In this document: one piece after another, positions 8,385 through 16,357 of the stretch
Layout of the letters: each line of letters opens with the position of its first letter
Position numbering within the stretch: position 1 is the stretch's first letter
Origin: an uncultured Sphingomonadaceae bacterium
GTDB lineage: Bacteria > Pseudomonadota > Alphaproteobacteria > Sphingomonadales > Sphingomonadaceae
Assembly (NCBI GenBank): GCA_947499255.1
Contig: CANMNF010000001.1
Span: forward strand, 930,001-994,000
Reading direction: 5' to 3'
DNA: 64,000 bases
The notes under the pieces: model-generated
Told to the model about the DNA's origin: nothing
What the model saw: the letters and a program-made list of their open reading frames with translations, nothing else
The model's database searches: none
Made by a program: the position numbers and the translations under genes

Positions 8385-9212
8385 CTATGCGCGCGAAGCT
8401 TTTGGGGCAACACCAAACGGCACAATCGCATTGCCTGCATCATGCCCGATATCGGCGCGGCCCAAATATGCGATGCCGCTGCGCTGGCACCAGAATTTGG
8501 CGATCTCTTCCTCGGTCTGGCCGAAGGGGCGGTCATTTTCCGGCACTGCTGAAATGCGGCCCAAGCGCAAACCTGCAATGGCACCCAGATGTTCAACAAT
8601 GTGGAAAAACAATCGGTCCACGGCATAAAGGTGCTCGGCCACTTCCTCCACAATCACCACGTGATCGGTGAGGTCAGGCATGAAATCAGTGCCGACCATC
8701 ATGGCCAATGTCATCAGATTAAAGGCTACTGTTGGCCGATCGTCCAAACCGGCCTCCAACGGCACATCCGCCCCGCCAAGATATGCCAAAACGCGCCGAC
8801 ATGCATCCTCGCCGCCCTCACGCCGAATATCGCCAGCAAGCGGCCCGTGCACGGCTTGTCCGATCCCTTGTGCGTATAATGCGCCCAGCAAATACCCATT
8901 ATCGGAATAGCCAAGATACACCTTATCGCGCGCGCTGTCGCCAACGCTCGCCATCGCCTCCCCAACGATGCGGCAGGCGCCATAGCCGCCCATGGCAAAC
9001 CAGATCGCATCAACCTGTGGATCATTCGCAGTTTCAATAAAAGCGGCCAACCGCGTGGGATCATTGCCTGCAAAATGCCCGTCTTCGACAAAGCATTGCG
9101 GGTGAAAACGCAGCGAAACTGCGGGAAACTGAGCCTTTGCCAAAGCCAACACCGCATCGGCGCGCGCGCGCTCAATCGGCTTGCCGGGGCATAGAGAAAC
9201 GATCTTTGTCAC
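8385..9212 (-). CDS. S66 family L,D-carboxypeptidase (LdcA-like)
   Basis: A 275-aa protein of peptidase family S66, which removes the terminal D-Ala from muropeptide tetrapeptides in the cytoplasm. The expected Ser-Glu-His triad is visible: Ser103 in GYSDNG, Glu189/190 in VIVEE, and His257 in GHDAGN. The family blocks FVEDGHFAG and FAMGGYG are also present. The start is GTG with a strong GAGGAGAG site. Only 57 bases separate it from the divergent mpl, whose product uses the tripeptide that this enzyme would make. That suggests a shared recycling function. Confidence 0.88.
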   Translation of the reverse strand: MTKIVSLCPGKPIERARADAVLALAKAQFPAVSLRFHPQCFVEDGHFAGNDPTRLAAFIETANDPQVDAIWFAMGGYGACRIVGEAMASVGDSARDKVYLGYSDNGYLLGALYAQGIGQAVHGPLAGDIRREGGEDACRRVLAYLGGADVPLEAGLDDRPTVAFNLMTLAMMVGTDFMPDLTDHVVIVEEVAEHLYAVDRLFFHIVEHLGAIAGLRLGRISAVPENDRPFGQTEEEIAKFWCQRSGIAYLGRADIGHDAGNAIVPFGVAPKASRA

Positions 9213-9269
9213 AACTCTCCTCTAACACCCGCTTTTCATTTTGCGATCCCCCGCCTAATCCTCTCCCCG

Positions 9270-10664
9270 ATGAATAGTTCTTATTTCTTCTGCGGCATTG
9301 GCGGATCGGGCATGTTGCCTCTCGCTGTTATCCTGCGCGGCCTTGGCGGGACAGTCGCCGGATCTGATCGCAGTTACGATCAAGGGCACACGCCGGAAAA
9401 ATTTGCGTGGCTGGAAGAGCGTGGCTTTGCGCTGTTCCCCCAGGATGGCAGTGGCATTACCAGCGCAGATCAAGTGCTGATCGCCAGCGCGGCGATTGAA
9501 GATACCGTCCCCGAAGTCGCCCGCGCGAAACAGCTTGGCTGCAAACGCCAAACCCGCGCGGAGGCGTTGAGCGAGTTGTTCAACGCGTCGCCTGCCAGTG
9601 TCGCGATTGGCGGGACATCGGGCAAATCGACCACCACTGCGATGCTGGGCTGGATCTTGGCAGCGGCTGGACGCAGCCCGACGATCATGAATGGCGCGGT
9701 GATGAAAAACTTCGTCAGCGATACCCAACCCTTCGCCAGCGCGGTTGTGGGACAGGGCGATATATTCGTGAGCGAAGTGGATGAAAGCGATGGCTCCATC
9801 GCGCTGTATCGCCCAAGTGTCGCAGTGCTGCTCAATGTTAGCCTTGATCACAAAAGCATGGAAGAATTGCGCGTCTTGTTTGGCGATTATCTCGCCGTAT
9901 CGGGCACAGCGGTGATCAATTTCGACAATCTCGAAGCGCGCGAGCTTGCCGGGCGGGCGGACAATGTGATCAGCTTTGGCGTCGATCATCGCGATGCGAC
10001 CATTGGCATTGAACCAGAAACCGCTCTGGAAAGCGGCGAAGGCACAACCGCAGTGCTGGTAGACCGGCGCACAGATACCGCCCATGCGCTGCGCGTGCCG
10101 ATGCCCGGCGCGCACAATCTCTCCAATGCTCTGGCTGCGATTGCAGGCGCGGTGGCGGCAGGCGTTCCGATTGATGAAGCGGTGCTGGCGCTCGACACGT
10201 TTGAAGGGTTGGCCCGGCGGTTCGACATTATCGGCACAAGCAAAAGCGGTGTCACCGTGATCGATGATTTCGGGCATAACCCGGAAAAATGCCGCGCAAC
10301 CTTGCGCACTTTGAAAAGCCAGCCGGGCCGTGTGCTCGCCTTTTTCCAGCCGCATGGCTACGGCCCCTTGCGGCAAATGGGCACAGAACTGGCAGAGGTT
10401 TTTGCACAAGAAATGGGGCCGGAGGATCACACGGTGATGTGCGATCCGGTCTATTATGGCGGCACGGTTGATCGCAGCGAGGGCACCGCGCGCATTATCG
10501 ATCTGCTGCACGATCACGGTACCAGCGCAGAGCATATCGCGACCCGCGAGGATTGCGGCGAACGCCTGCGCAAAATGGCGCGCCCAGGAGATCGGATCGT
10601 AGTGATGGGCGCGCGCGATGACACGCTGACGCTGTTTGCGAAGGGGCTTTTAGACCGGTTGTGA
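9270..10664 (+). CDS. mpl: UDP-N-acetylmuramate--tripeptide ligase (Mpl-type Mur ligase)
   Basis: A 464-aa Mur ligase family protein. It begins like MurC/Mpl with CGIGGSGM (8-15) and has the ATP-binding GGTSGKSTTT at 114-123. The length and the C-terminal GARDDTL block fit Mpl, which attaches recycled L-Ala-D-Glu-meso-DAP directly to UDP-MurNAc. The setting, divergent from an L,D-carboxypeptidase gene rather than in a mur/fts cluster, favours Mpl over MurC. A long open frame on the opposite strand (9255-10535) is a composition shadow. Confidence 0.88.
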   Translation: MNSSYFFCGIGGSGMLPLAVILRGLGGTVAGSDRSYDQGHTPEKFAWLEERGFALFPQDGSGITSADQVLIASAAIEDTVPEVARAKQLGCKRQTRAEALSELFNASPASVAIGGTSGKSTTTAMLGWILAAAGRSPTIMNGAVMKNFVSDTQPFASAVVGQGDIFVSEVDESDGSIALYRPSVAVLLNVSLDHKSMEELRVLFGDYLAVSGTAVINFDNLEARELAGRADNVISFGVDHRDATIGIEPETALESGEGTTAVLVDRRTDTAHALRVPMPGAHNLSNALAAIAGAVAAGVPIDEAVLALDTFEGLARRFDIIGTSKSGVTVIDDFGHNPEKCRATLRTLKSQPGRVLAFFQPHGYGPLRQMGTELAEVFAQEMGPEDHTVMCDPVYYGGTVDRSEGTARIIDLLHDHGTSAEHIATREDCGERLRKMARPGDRIVVMGARDDTLTLFAKGLLDRL

Positions 10665-10702
10665 CGACATATCGGAAAGCTTGACTGTTTAATGCGGTTT
10701 GG

Positions 10703-11023
10703 GTGCTGGCCCTACTCGTCATCGTCGCCCCCCTTGCTTGGAGCTACTTCGATGGCCCGGAGCCTCTTGTCGGAAATGCCATCGAGATTGATCTTGAAAT
10801 GTTCGTCGTAGCCGCATTCGGGGTCATGCTCGTTCTGGGCTTCGTCGCGAACAACTATCCCAAATGCCCGCATCGTGAGCATCCGGTGAATATGGCGGAA
10901 GCATCCGAGGTTGATCAAAGGTGGTGGACGGGCGGTGGCATACCCATGATGCGCCCCCAACGCCCGCCCAAGACCTGCGGCTATTGCGGCTTTGACCTCA
11001 CCGTGCCGTACGACTCCGAATGA
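10703..11023 (+). CDS. Small membrane protein with C-terminal zinc-ribbon-like cysteines
   Basis: A 106-aa protein of unknown function with a GTG start; the frame is closed by TGA at 10682-10684. Two hydrophobic segments (about residues 1-15 and 33-48) are followed by CPHREH and, near the end, CGYCGFDL. That cysteine pattern is reminiscent of a zinc ribbon. It lies about 40 bases after mpl on the same strand. Confidence 0.6.
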   Translation: MLALLVIVAPLAWSYFDGPEPLVGNAIEIDLEMFVVAAFGVMLVLGFVANNYPKCPHREHPVNMAEASEVDQRWWTGGGIPMMRPQRPPKTCGYCGFDLTVPYDSE

Positions 11024-11033
11024 CCTTGTAACT

Positions 11034-11120
11034 GGTCATTGCGAGCGTAGCGAAGCAACCCAGAGCGGATTGCACTCCGCGATGGTTTGCCGCGCGGCTT
11101 CGCCGCTCGCAATGACGACC
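11034..11120. repeat. Large palindromic intergenic repeat
   Basis: An 87-base imperfect palindrome. The outer arms TCATTGCGAGCG (11036-11047) and its exact complement (11104-11115) enclose AGCGAAGC/GCTTCG and a small central hairpin. A half copy is present at 23922-23956. Repeats with these ends are common between genes in many Sphingomonadales genomes (general knowledge). Confidence 0.8.
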
Positions 11121-11230
11121 GGTGGGGAAGAAGGGCACACAGGCGCGGCAAATCCCTCACCAACCCGTTAACCCTGCCCCAAAACGAAATCTTGCGATCC
11201 ATCGGCTCTAACCGATGGCGGGGACCCGAC

Positions 11231-11542
11231 ATGGGAACAAGAATGCAAAAGAATTACCGCCCCTCTGGCGTTGGAATGATCGCTGCCGAACCCGGCACAT
11301 ATCTTCTGCACGCCTATTTCGATGACAATCAGGTCGATCTGGTGCGATCCAATGTGATCGGCTGGAAAGTCGGCAATGACAGCCGCATTGCCCCGCTGGT
11401 GGTGGACCCGCGCGCGGCCGATGGCGATAATTGGTTCGTCCAACACAGCGATGGCCGGGTGGAAAACCCCAATGGCCGGGTGTGGGATACGCTCGATGAA
11501 TGGATTGATGAGCTTAAACGCGAACAGCGCGAGGCGGCTTAG
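11231..11542 (+). CDS. Hypothetical protein, 103 aa
   Basis: A soluble, mildly acidic protein with no signal peptide or membrane segment. It contains YLLHAYFDDNQVDLVRSNVIGW and an acidic C-terminal helix (TLDEWIDELKREQREAA). A GGGGA site lies six bases before ATG 11231; a second Met at 11243 is possible. A longer start at 11087 would run through the palindromic repeat and is rejected. I do not recognise the family. Confidence 0.6.
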   Translation: MGTRMQKNYRPSGVGMIAAEPGTYLLHAYFDDNQVDLVRSNVIGWKVGNDSRIAPLVVDPRAADGDNWFVQHSDGRVENPNGRVWDTLDEWIDELKREQREAA

Positions 11543-11557
11543 CGCCAAGGCTGGCTG

Positions 11558-12517
11558 TTAATGCCCGGCTCCCAACTCATGCTTGAGTTTAAGAACCTGG
11601 TGCAGCACAAAAGCAAGCACTGCGCCCAGCCCCAAACCCGTCACCGCCGATGCCGCAGCAAAGGAAAACCAGCCTAGCAAACCGCCCAATGCGCCAGTCG
11701 CCCCGGCCACCCAATACTCAATCCCATGCGCAATATCGTATAACAAATGCAGGCCTAGCTCATGCGTCCCATGCAGGATAATCCCGCCGCCAACCCACAG
11801 CATCGCAACCGTCCCAATCACCGATAAAGCGATCAGCAATTTAGGCATCGCGGCCAGCAATGCACGGCCCAGTGATTGCGAACCACTGCTGTCCTTCTTG
11901 GATAGATGCAGCCCCAGATCATCCATTTTCACGATCAGTGCCACCGCGCCATAAACCAGCACTGTCACCGCAACCGCAATCCCGGCAAGCGCGCCTGCCT
12001 GCACCCAGAAATCATCGCTCACAGCTTTGATCTCATTTAGTGAAATTGCCATGATCTCAGCCGACAGGATAAGGTCTGTGCGAATAGCGCCCGCGATCCG
12101 CTCCTTTTCAAACTGCACCGGATCCTCGATCACATCCTCGACCGTTTTGCCGTGTTTTTCACCACCCAGCTTTTCGATCACTTTCTCGGCACCTTCATAA
12201 CAAAGATACGCCCCGCCCAGCATCAGGATCGGCGTGATCAGCCACGGAATAAAGTAATTCAGCGCCAGCGCGCCGGGGAACAAGATCAGCAGCTTGTTTT
12301 TCAGACTGCCTTTGGTGATCGACCAGATAATCGGCAATTCGCGTGCCGGGGAAAGGCCCGTCACATAAGATGGCGTTACCGCTGCATCATCGATTACCAC
12401 ACCAGCAACTTTGGACCCCGCTTTGCCTGCCGCCGCCGCGACATCATCCATACTGGCCGCCGCCACTCGGGCAATCACAGCAACATCATCAAGCAGGGCA
12501 ACAAGGCCACCGGGCAT
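11558..12517 (-). CDS. DUF808 family membrane protein
   Basis: A 319-aa protein matching the DUF808 (YedI-like) family. It has the typical N-terminus MPGGLVALLDDVAVIARVAAAS and D-rich segments (DDVAAAAGKAGSKVAGVVIDD). Several hydrophobic stretches and the HKLGLHL-like membrane segments of the family follow. The function is unknown; it is an inner-membrane protein by prediction. The start is set at the family-typical MPGG, with AGGA upstream. It is transcribed divergently from the rpsF operon. Confidence 0.85.
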   Translation of the reverse strand: MPGGLVALLDDVAVIARVAAASMDDVAAAAGKAGSKVAGVVIDDAAVTPSYVTGLSPARELPIIWSITKGSLKNKLLILFPGALALNYFIPWLITPILMLGGAYLCYEGAEKVIEKLGGEKHGKTVEDVIEDPVQFEKERIAGAIRTDLILSAEIMAISLNEIKAVSDDFWVQAGALAGIAVAVTVLVYGAVALIVKMDDLGLHLSKKDSSGSQSLGRALLAAMPKLLIALSVIGTVAMLWVGGGIILHGTHELGLHLLYDIAHGIEYWVAGATGALGGLLGWFSFAAASAVTGLGLGAVLAFVLHQVLKLKHELGAGH

Positions 12518-12595
12518 AAGCAATCGTCCTAAGCAATTCTTCCTGATGCCCCCTGTGCCCGCCTGCGCGCCCTCCCACAAGCCCCCTCACAAAGC

Positions 12596-12623
12596 TTGCA
12601 TTACATGCACGTTGCGCTATGTG
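12596..12623 (+). promoter_or_regulatory. Candidate promoter of rpsF operon
   Basis: TTGCAT (12596-12601), 16 bases, TATGTG (12618-12623). It would give a leader of about 100 bases before rpsF. Matched by eye only. Confidence 0.3.
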
Positions 12624-12733
12624 CGCCGCTTCCGCAGGAGCTTTGGCCACCACGGAAACTCAAGAAAGCCGGAGGGGCCCCGACATTCGGTCGGATCAGC
12701 CAGCGATCGGCATGGACATGGAAGGAATTGCAC

Positions 12734-13099
12734 ATGGCTCTTTATGAGCATGTTTTCCTCGCGCGTCAGGATCTGAGCCAAGCTCAGGTGGATGCGCTTG
12801 CCGCGGCAGCTACGGAAATCGTAGAAGCCAATGAAGGCAAGGTCGTAAAGACCGAGACTTGGGGCCTCAAAAGCCTCGCTTACAAAATTGATCGTAACCG
12901 TAAAGCGCACTTCGTGATGCTCAATATTGAGGGTCCCGGCACGCTGGTTACTGAACTCGAACGTCAAAACGCGATCAATGAAGATGTGATCCGTTGGTTG
13001 ACCATCGCAGTGGAAGAGCTGGAAGACGGCCCCTCTGCCATGATGCGCAAGAATGACCGCGACCGTAAGCGTCGCTCTGACCGCGAGGATCGCAACTAA
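12734..13099 (+). CDS. rpsF: 30S ribosomal protein S6
   Basis: A 121-aa S6 beginning [15 protein letters not shown], with the [10 protein letters not shown] and [10 protein letters not shown] blocks. It binds S18 on the 30S platform. The tail is rich in Arg/Asp/Lys, as in other alphaproteobacteria. A GGAAGGA site precedes the ATG. The stop codon overlaps the rpsR start (TAATG). First gene of rpsF-rpsR-rplI. Confidence 0.97.
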   Translation: MALYEHVFLARQDLSQAQVDALAAAATEIVEANEGKVVKTETWGLKSLAYKIDRNRKAHFVMLNIEGPGTLVTELERQNAINEDVIRWLTIAVEELEDGPSAMMRKNDRDRKRRSDREDRN

Positions 13100-13323
13100 T
13101 GGCACGCCCATTTTTCCGTCGTCGCAAGTCTTGCCCGTTTCAGGCCAAAGACGCCCCGAAAATCGATTATAAAGACGTGCGCCTGCTGCAAGGCTTCATG
13201 TCTGAGCGTGGCAAGATCGTGCCTTCGCGTATCACCGCCGTTTCTGCCAAGAAGCAGCGTGAACTCGCCAAAGCGATCAAGCGCGCCCGTCACCTGGGCT
13301 TGCTGCCCTACATCGTAAAGTAA
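13099..13323 (+). CDS. rpsR: 30S ribosomal protein S18
   Basis: A 74-aa S18, the partner of S6 on the 30S subunit. It starts [14 protein letters not shown], and the core [19 protein letters not shown] and HLGLLPYI are typical. It overlaps rpsF by one base and is followed 14 bases later by rplI with an AGAGGAG ribosome-binding site. Confidence 0.97.
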   Translation: MARPFFRRRKSCPFQAKDAPKIDYKDVRLLQGFMSERGKIVPSRITAVSAKKQRELAKAIKRARHLGLLPYIVK

Positions 13324-13337
13324 GAGGAGCAAGATCC

Positions 13338-13988
13338 ATGGATATCATTCTCCTCGAACGTATCGAGAAGCTCGGCACCATCGGTGATGTTGTCACCGTG
13401 CGTGATGGCTATGCCCGCAACTTCCTGCTGCCGCAGAAGAAGGCTCTTCGCGCCAATGAGGCGAACAAGAAGGTCTTCGAAGCCAACCGTGATCGTCTCG
13501 AAGCTGAAAATGCCGAGAAGCGCACGGTTGCTGAAAAACAAGGCGAAACCGTTGCCGGTGCAGAAATCGTTCTGATCCGCGCTGCTTCGAATTCTGGCCA
13601 GCTTTATGGCTCGGTCAATGTTCGCGACGTTGCTGGCTCGTTGGTCGAAAAGGGCCACGATGTCGATAAAAAGCAGGTCATCATGGGCGCACCGATCAAA
13701 ACGATCGGCATGTTCGACGTGACCGTTTCGCTGCACCCTGAAGTTCAGGTGACGGTAAAAGCCAATGTCGCCCGCTCTGAAGATGAAGCTGAACTGCAAA
13801 GCCAAGGCATCGATATTCTTGCCCAGATGGCGGAAGACGAAGCTAGTGCAACAGCCGAAGAAGGCTTCCAGGAAGAAATCGATCCCGACCGTGAGCTGGG
13901 CGATCTTCCAACCGATGGTGAAGGCGAAGCAGAAGCTGAAAGCGCCGAAGCAACGGCTACTGAAGATGAAGAAACCACTGAAAGCTAA
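13338..13988 (+). CDS. rplI: 50S ribosomal protein L9 with acidic C-terminal extension
   Basis: The N-terminal 150 residues are ordinary L9 (MDIILLERIEKLGTIGDV, VRDGYARNFLLP, LYGSVN). The usual family length is about 150 aa, but this protein has 216. The extra 60 or so residues are almost entirely Glu, Asp, Ala and Thr. L9 binds 23S rRNA at the base of the L1 stalk. Last gene of its operon, ending at a strong terminator. Confidence 0.96.
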   Translation: MDIILLERIEKLGTIGDVVTVRDGYARNFLLPQKKALRANEANKKVFEANRDRLEAENAEKRTVAEKQGETVAGAEIVLIRAASNSGQLYGSVNVRDVAGSLVEKGHDVDKKQVIMGAPIKTIGMFDVTVSLHPEVQVTVKANVARSEDEAELQSQGIDILAQMAEDEASATAEEGFQEEIDPDRELGDLPTDGEGEAEAESAEATATEDEETTES

Positions 13989-14010
13989 GCCGCTTTTCAA
14001 GCGATACAAA

Positions 14011-14045
14011 AAGGGCGCTGCCAGCGATGGCGGCGCCCTTTTTTG
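14011..14045 (+). terminator. Rho-independent terminator after rplI
   Basis: A 13-bp stem (14011-14023 with 14028-14040, one G-U), a GCGA loop and a run of T residues from 14039. Confidence 0.93.
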
Positions 14046-14327
14046 TTGTGCGTGGCCTGCACGCAAGCGCGCCTGATAATTCGCCTCTCGAATAGAGCGC
14101 GACAATTTTCACCCAGTCCGGAACCCAAGCTGCGCATGTGCATTACATCGGCAGCGGACCGGGCCCCTCTGGCGTGGAGCATGCATTACCTTGCATGGCT
14201 CACGTGATGTCGGACGCAAATGGAGGGTGTGGGAAAGCTCAGCCGTTCGGGCCGGGAACTTTAGCATCCAAACAGAAAATATTATTGCTCCTCCCAAACA
14301 GGAGGGGGGACTGACTGGAGAATGCAA

Positions 14328-14897
14328 ATGAACAAGTTTGTGGCACTTCCCATTGTGGGTATTTCGGCTTTGGCCCTGGCAGCATGTGGCGGCGCAGCGA
14401 CAACCGAAGAGCCAGCGCCAGCTGATACCAGCGCTGCGATCACCATCGAAGAAGTCGAAGCTGCCCAGCAGGCATGGGGCGAAGGCATTGTGGCCATTGG
14501 CCAGACCTTCACCGAAGAAGGCGATTACGCCGCGCGCGCGACCGAACACATTAACATGCACTATGGCTATGAAGATGGCATGGACATTTTGTTCAAGCCT
14601 ACGCTCGCTGCAGAAGACCAGTTCCGTGGCAGTTTCGACGAAGCGCTGAGCTACTTCATCGGCACCGAAGGCACCGAAGATGGCGGCTTTGCCATCGCGC
14701 CATACACCGATGTGCGCTGGGAAAACGAAGGTACGATCGTTGATGGCGATAGCGCCATGGCGATGGGCAACTATTACTTTACCGGTACAGACGGCAATGA
14801 AACCAAAGTGGAATACACTTTCGGTTATGCCAAGAATGACGCAGGCGAAGTGGTGATCACACTGCACCACTCCTCGCTGCCATTCTCAGCTGGCTAA
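14328..14897 (+). CDS. Lipoprotein of unknown function, possible NTF2-like fold
   Basis: A 189-aa protein with a lipoprotein signal: MNKF followed by a hydrophobic stretch and LAAC (Cys20). After a Pro/Ala/Thr/Glu-rich linker comes a 150-residue domain. It starts EAAQQAWGEGIVAIGQ and contains FKPTLAAEDQFR and ITLHHSSLPF, an order reminiscent of SnoaL/DUF4440-like proteins. ATG 14328 is preferred over 14322 because the GGAG lies eight bases before it. It has its own terminator downstream. Confidence 0.72.
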   Translation: MNKFVALPIVGISALALAACGGAATTEEPAPADTSAAITIEEVEAAQQAWGEGIVAIGQTFTEEGDYAARATEHINMHYGYEDGMDILFKPTLAAEDQFRGSFDEALSYFIGTEGTEDGGFAIAPYTDVRWENEGTIVDGDSAMAMGNYYFTGTDGNETKVEYTFGYAKNDAGEVVITLHHSSLPFSAG

Positions 14898-14920
14898 TCG
14901 CTGCTGGAACAACAATTACG

Positions 14921-14955
14921 AAAAAGGCGTCGCCAGCAATGGCGGCGCCTTTTTT
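14921..14955 (+). terminator. Rho-independent terminator after lipoprotein gene
   Basis: Stem 14921-14935 with 14940-14954 (one G-U), GCAA loop, T-run. The stem-loop core is nearly identical to the terminator at 14011-14045. Confidence 0.93.
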
Positions 14956-15013
14956 GATTAAAGGAGCAGGTCGCCAATTTTGTCTTTTGCCGCAAGACGC
15001 TCTGGGCCGAACC

Positions 15014-15784
15014 TCATCCCACAAAAAAATCGCGCACAGCTCGCCCTAAATCCGGTTTTGCCACACAGCTCATATGATCGCCGGGGATTTCTTGATATTG
15101 CGCATTTGGCAGAGCATCGGCCAGCTGCGTCGGTGATCCGTTATCGCGGTCATCTGCGCCGCATAATACCAGCGCGGGGCAGATGATCTGGGCAAGGTCA
15201 TCGCGCACAAGATCCTCTACGCCATTGGCCAAAAGCAGCCGTGTGGCCACCTTGTCCATGCCCATCGTCTTGAAGAAGCTTTTTGCAAACCATGCCCGGT
15301 CACCGCGCTCGATAGTATCGTACCGGTCAATCATATCGATGAAAAAGGCCGCGCGCTTTTCCCAATTGAACAGGCCTTGCATACCCATGCCGCAGATCAC
15401 CAGGCGGCGCGGTGTCAAACCGGCAATAGTCGCAGCCACCGCTGTGCGCGCGCCCAAGGAAAAGCCTGCCAGGTCATAATCTTTCAGCCCCAACGCCTCC
15501 ACCACCGCAAAGCTATCGCGCACCAAAACATCGGGCGGATAAGCGGCGGGATCTTGCGGTGCATCGCTTTCCCCATGCGCGCGCCATTCAGGCATGATCG
15601 CTGCAAATCCTGCATCGGCCAGCAATTGCGCATGGCCAAAACGGATCCAGTTCATCTGCGCGCTGGAGAACAGGCCATGCAGCAAAAGGACAGGCCGAGC
15701 ACTTCCATCGCCCGGCCCCATACGGTGCACGGCAAGGCGCGTGCCATCAAAGCTGGTGATGTGGGCAGTTGTGAGTTCGCTCAT
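15014..15784 (-). CDS. Alpha/beta hydrolase
   Basis: A 256-aa alpha/beta-hydrolase fold protein. An oxyanion-type LLLHGLFSS lies at 33-41. The nucleophile elbow GFSLG (107-111) gives Ser109. A late Asp region (CGADDRD) and GDHMSC supply the remaining triad. No signal peptide is seen. The substrate is unknown. The start codon overlaps the stop of the preceding lipoprotein gene (ATGA), so the pair is translated together. Confidence 0.88.
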   Translation of the reverse strand: MSELTTAHITSFDGTRLAVHRMGPGDGSARPVLLLHGLFSSAQMNWIRFGHAQLLADAGFAAIMPEWRAHGESDAPQDPAAYPPDVLVRDSFAVVEALGLKDYDLAGFSLGARTAVAATIAGLTPRRLVICGMGMQGLFNWEKRAAFFIDMIDRYDTIERGDRAWFAKSFFKTMGMDKVATRLLLANGVEDLVRDDLAQIICPALVLCGADDRDNGSPTQLADALPNAQYQEIPGDHMSCVAKPDLGRAVRDFFVG

Positions 15785-16335
15785 CGCATGATGCAATTGT
15801 CGCCGGCCCACAGAGCCGCGACCGCGGCATCATCGTCCTCGCCGGTGAACAGGCCTGCAATGGCAGCGCCTTGCGGCGGTCCGATAGTGAATTCTTCACC
15901 CAGCGTACTGTCTTCGATTGACGTGGTTTGCGGATCGGCCAGCATTTCTGCACGCGTCAATTCAGGTACGAAAGGCGCGGTGGCATAATAGCCCACAAAT
16001 TCGCCCGCCGCATCGAAATTGATCGTCAACCCGGCATACTGGACCTGGGCAAGCAAGCAATCGCCACCTTCAGAGCGGCTATCGACAGGCTCACCCAGCA
16101 CATTACCCAGCGTCGCCTCGGTGCCAATGCGGCTGGAGCCGAAAGGGACTTCCAACTGCTCGAACCCGCTTTGTGGCGGCACGATGATACCGCTGGCTTG
16201 CAGGTCCAGCACAGCGGGCTCGTCTTCCACCAAGCTTGGCGGTTCTTGTCCGGGCGGAACAGCATCAGGATCAACCCCGCACCCGGCCAAAGCCAGCGCA
16301 CAGGCCAGAGAAGACACAACACCAATCAAACGCAT
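15781..16335 (-). CDS. Putative lipoprotein, 184 aa
   Basis: N-terminal lipoprotein signal with LAGC (Cys19), then a Pro-rich linker and a compact domain with two further cysteines (GGDCLLAQV and GDNCIMR). I do not recognise the family. It overlaps the alpha/beta hydrolase start by four bases and follows asd on the same strand about 20 bases downstream. Confidence 0.7.
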   Translation of the reverse strand: MRLIGVVSSLACALALAGCGVDPDAVPPGQEPPSLVEDEPAVLDLQASGIIVPPQSGFEQLEVPFGSSRIGTEATLGNVLGEPVDSRSEGGDCLLAQVQYAGLTINFDAAGEFVGYYATAPFVPELTRAEMLADPQTTSIEDSTLGEEFTIGPPQGAAIAGLFTGEDDDAAVAALWAGDNCIMR

Positions 16336-16357
16336 GACGATCTCCTATAAGTAAAGC

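Noticed and set aside
9255-10535. A 426-codon open frame on the minus strand opposite mpl
   Set aside because: mpl on the plus strand has complete Mur ligase motifs over the same span. The antisense frame shows no family features and is a by-product of the codon bias.
11087-11230. N-terminal extension of the 103-aa hypothetical protein
   Set aside because: The extension is translated from the large palindromic repeat and lacks a ribosome-binding site.
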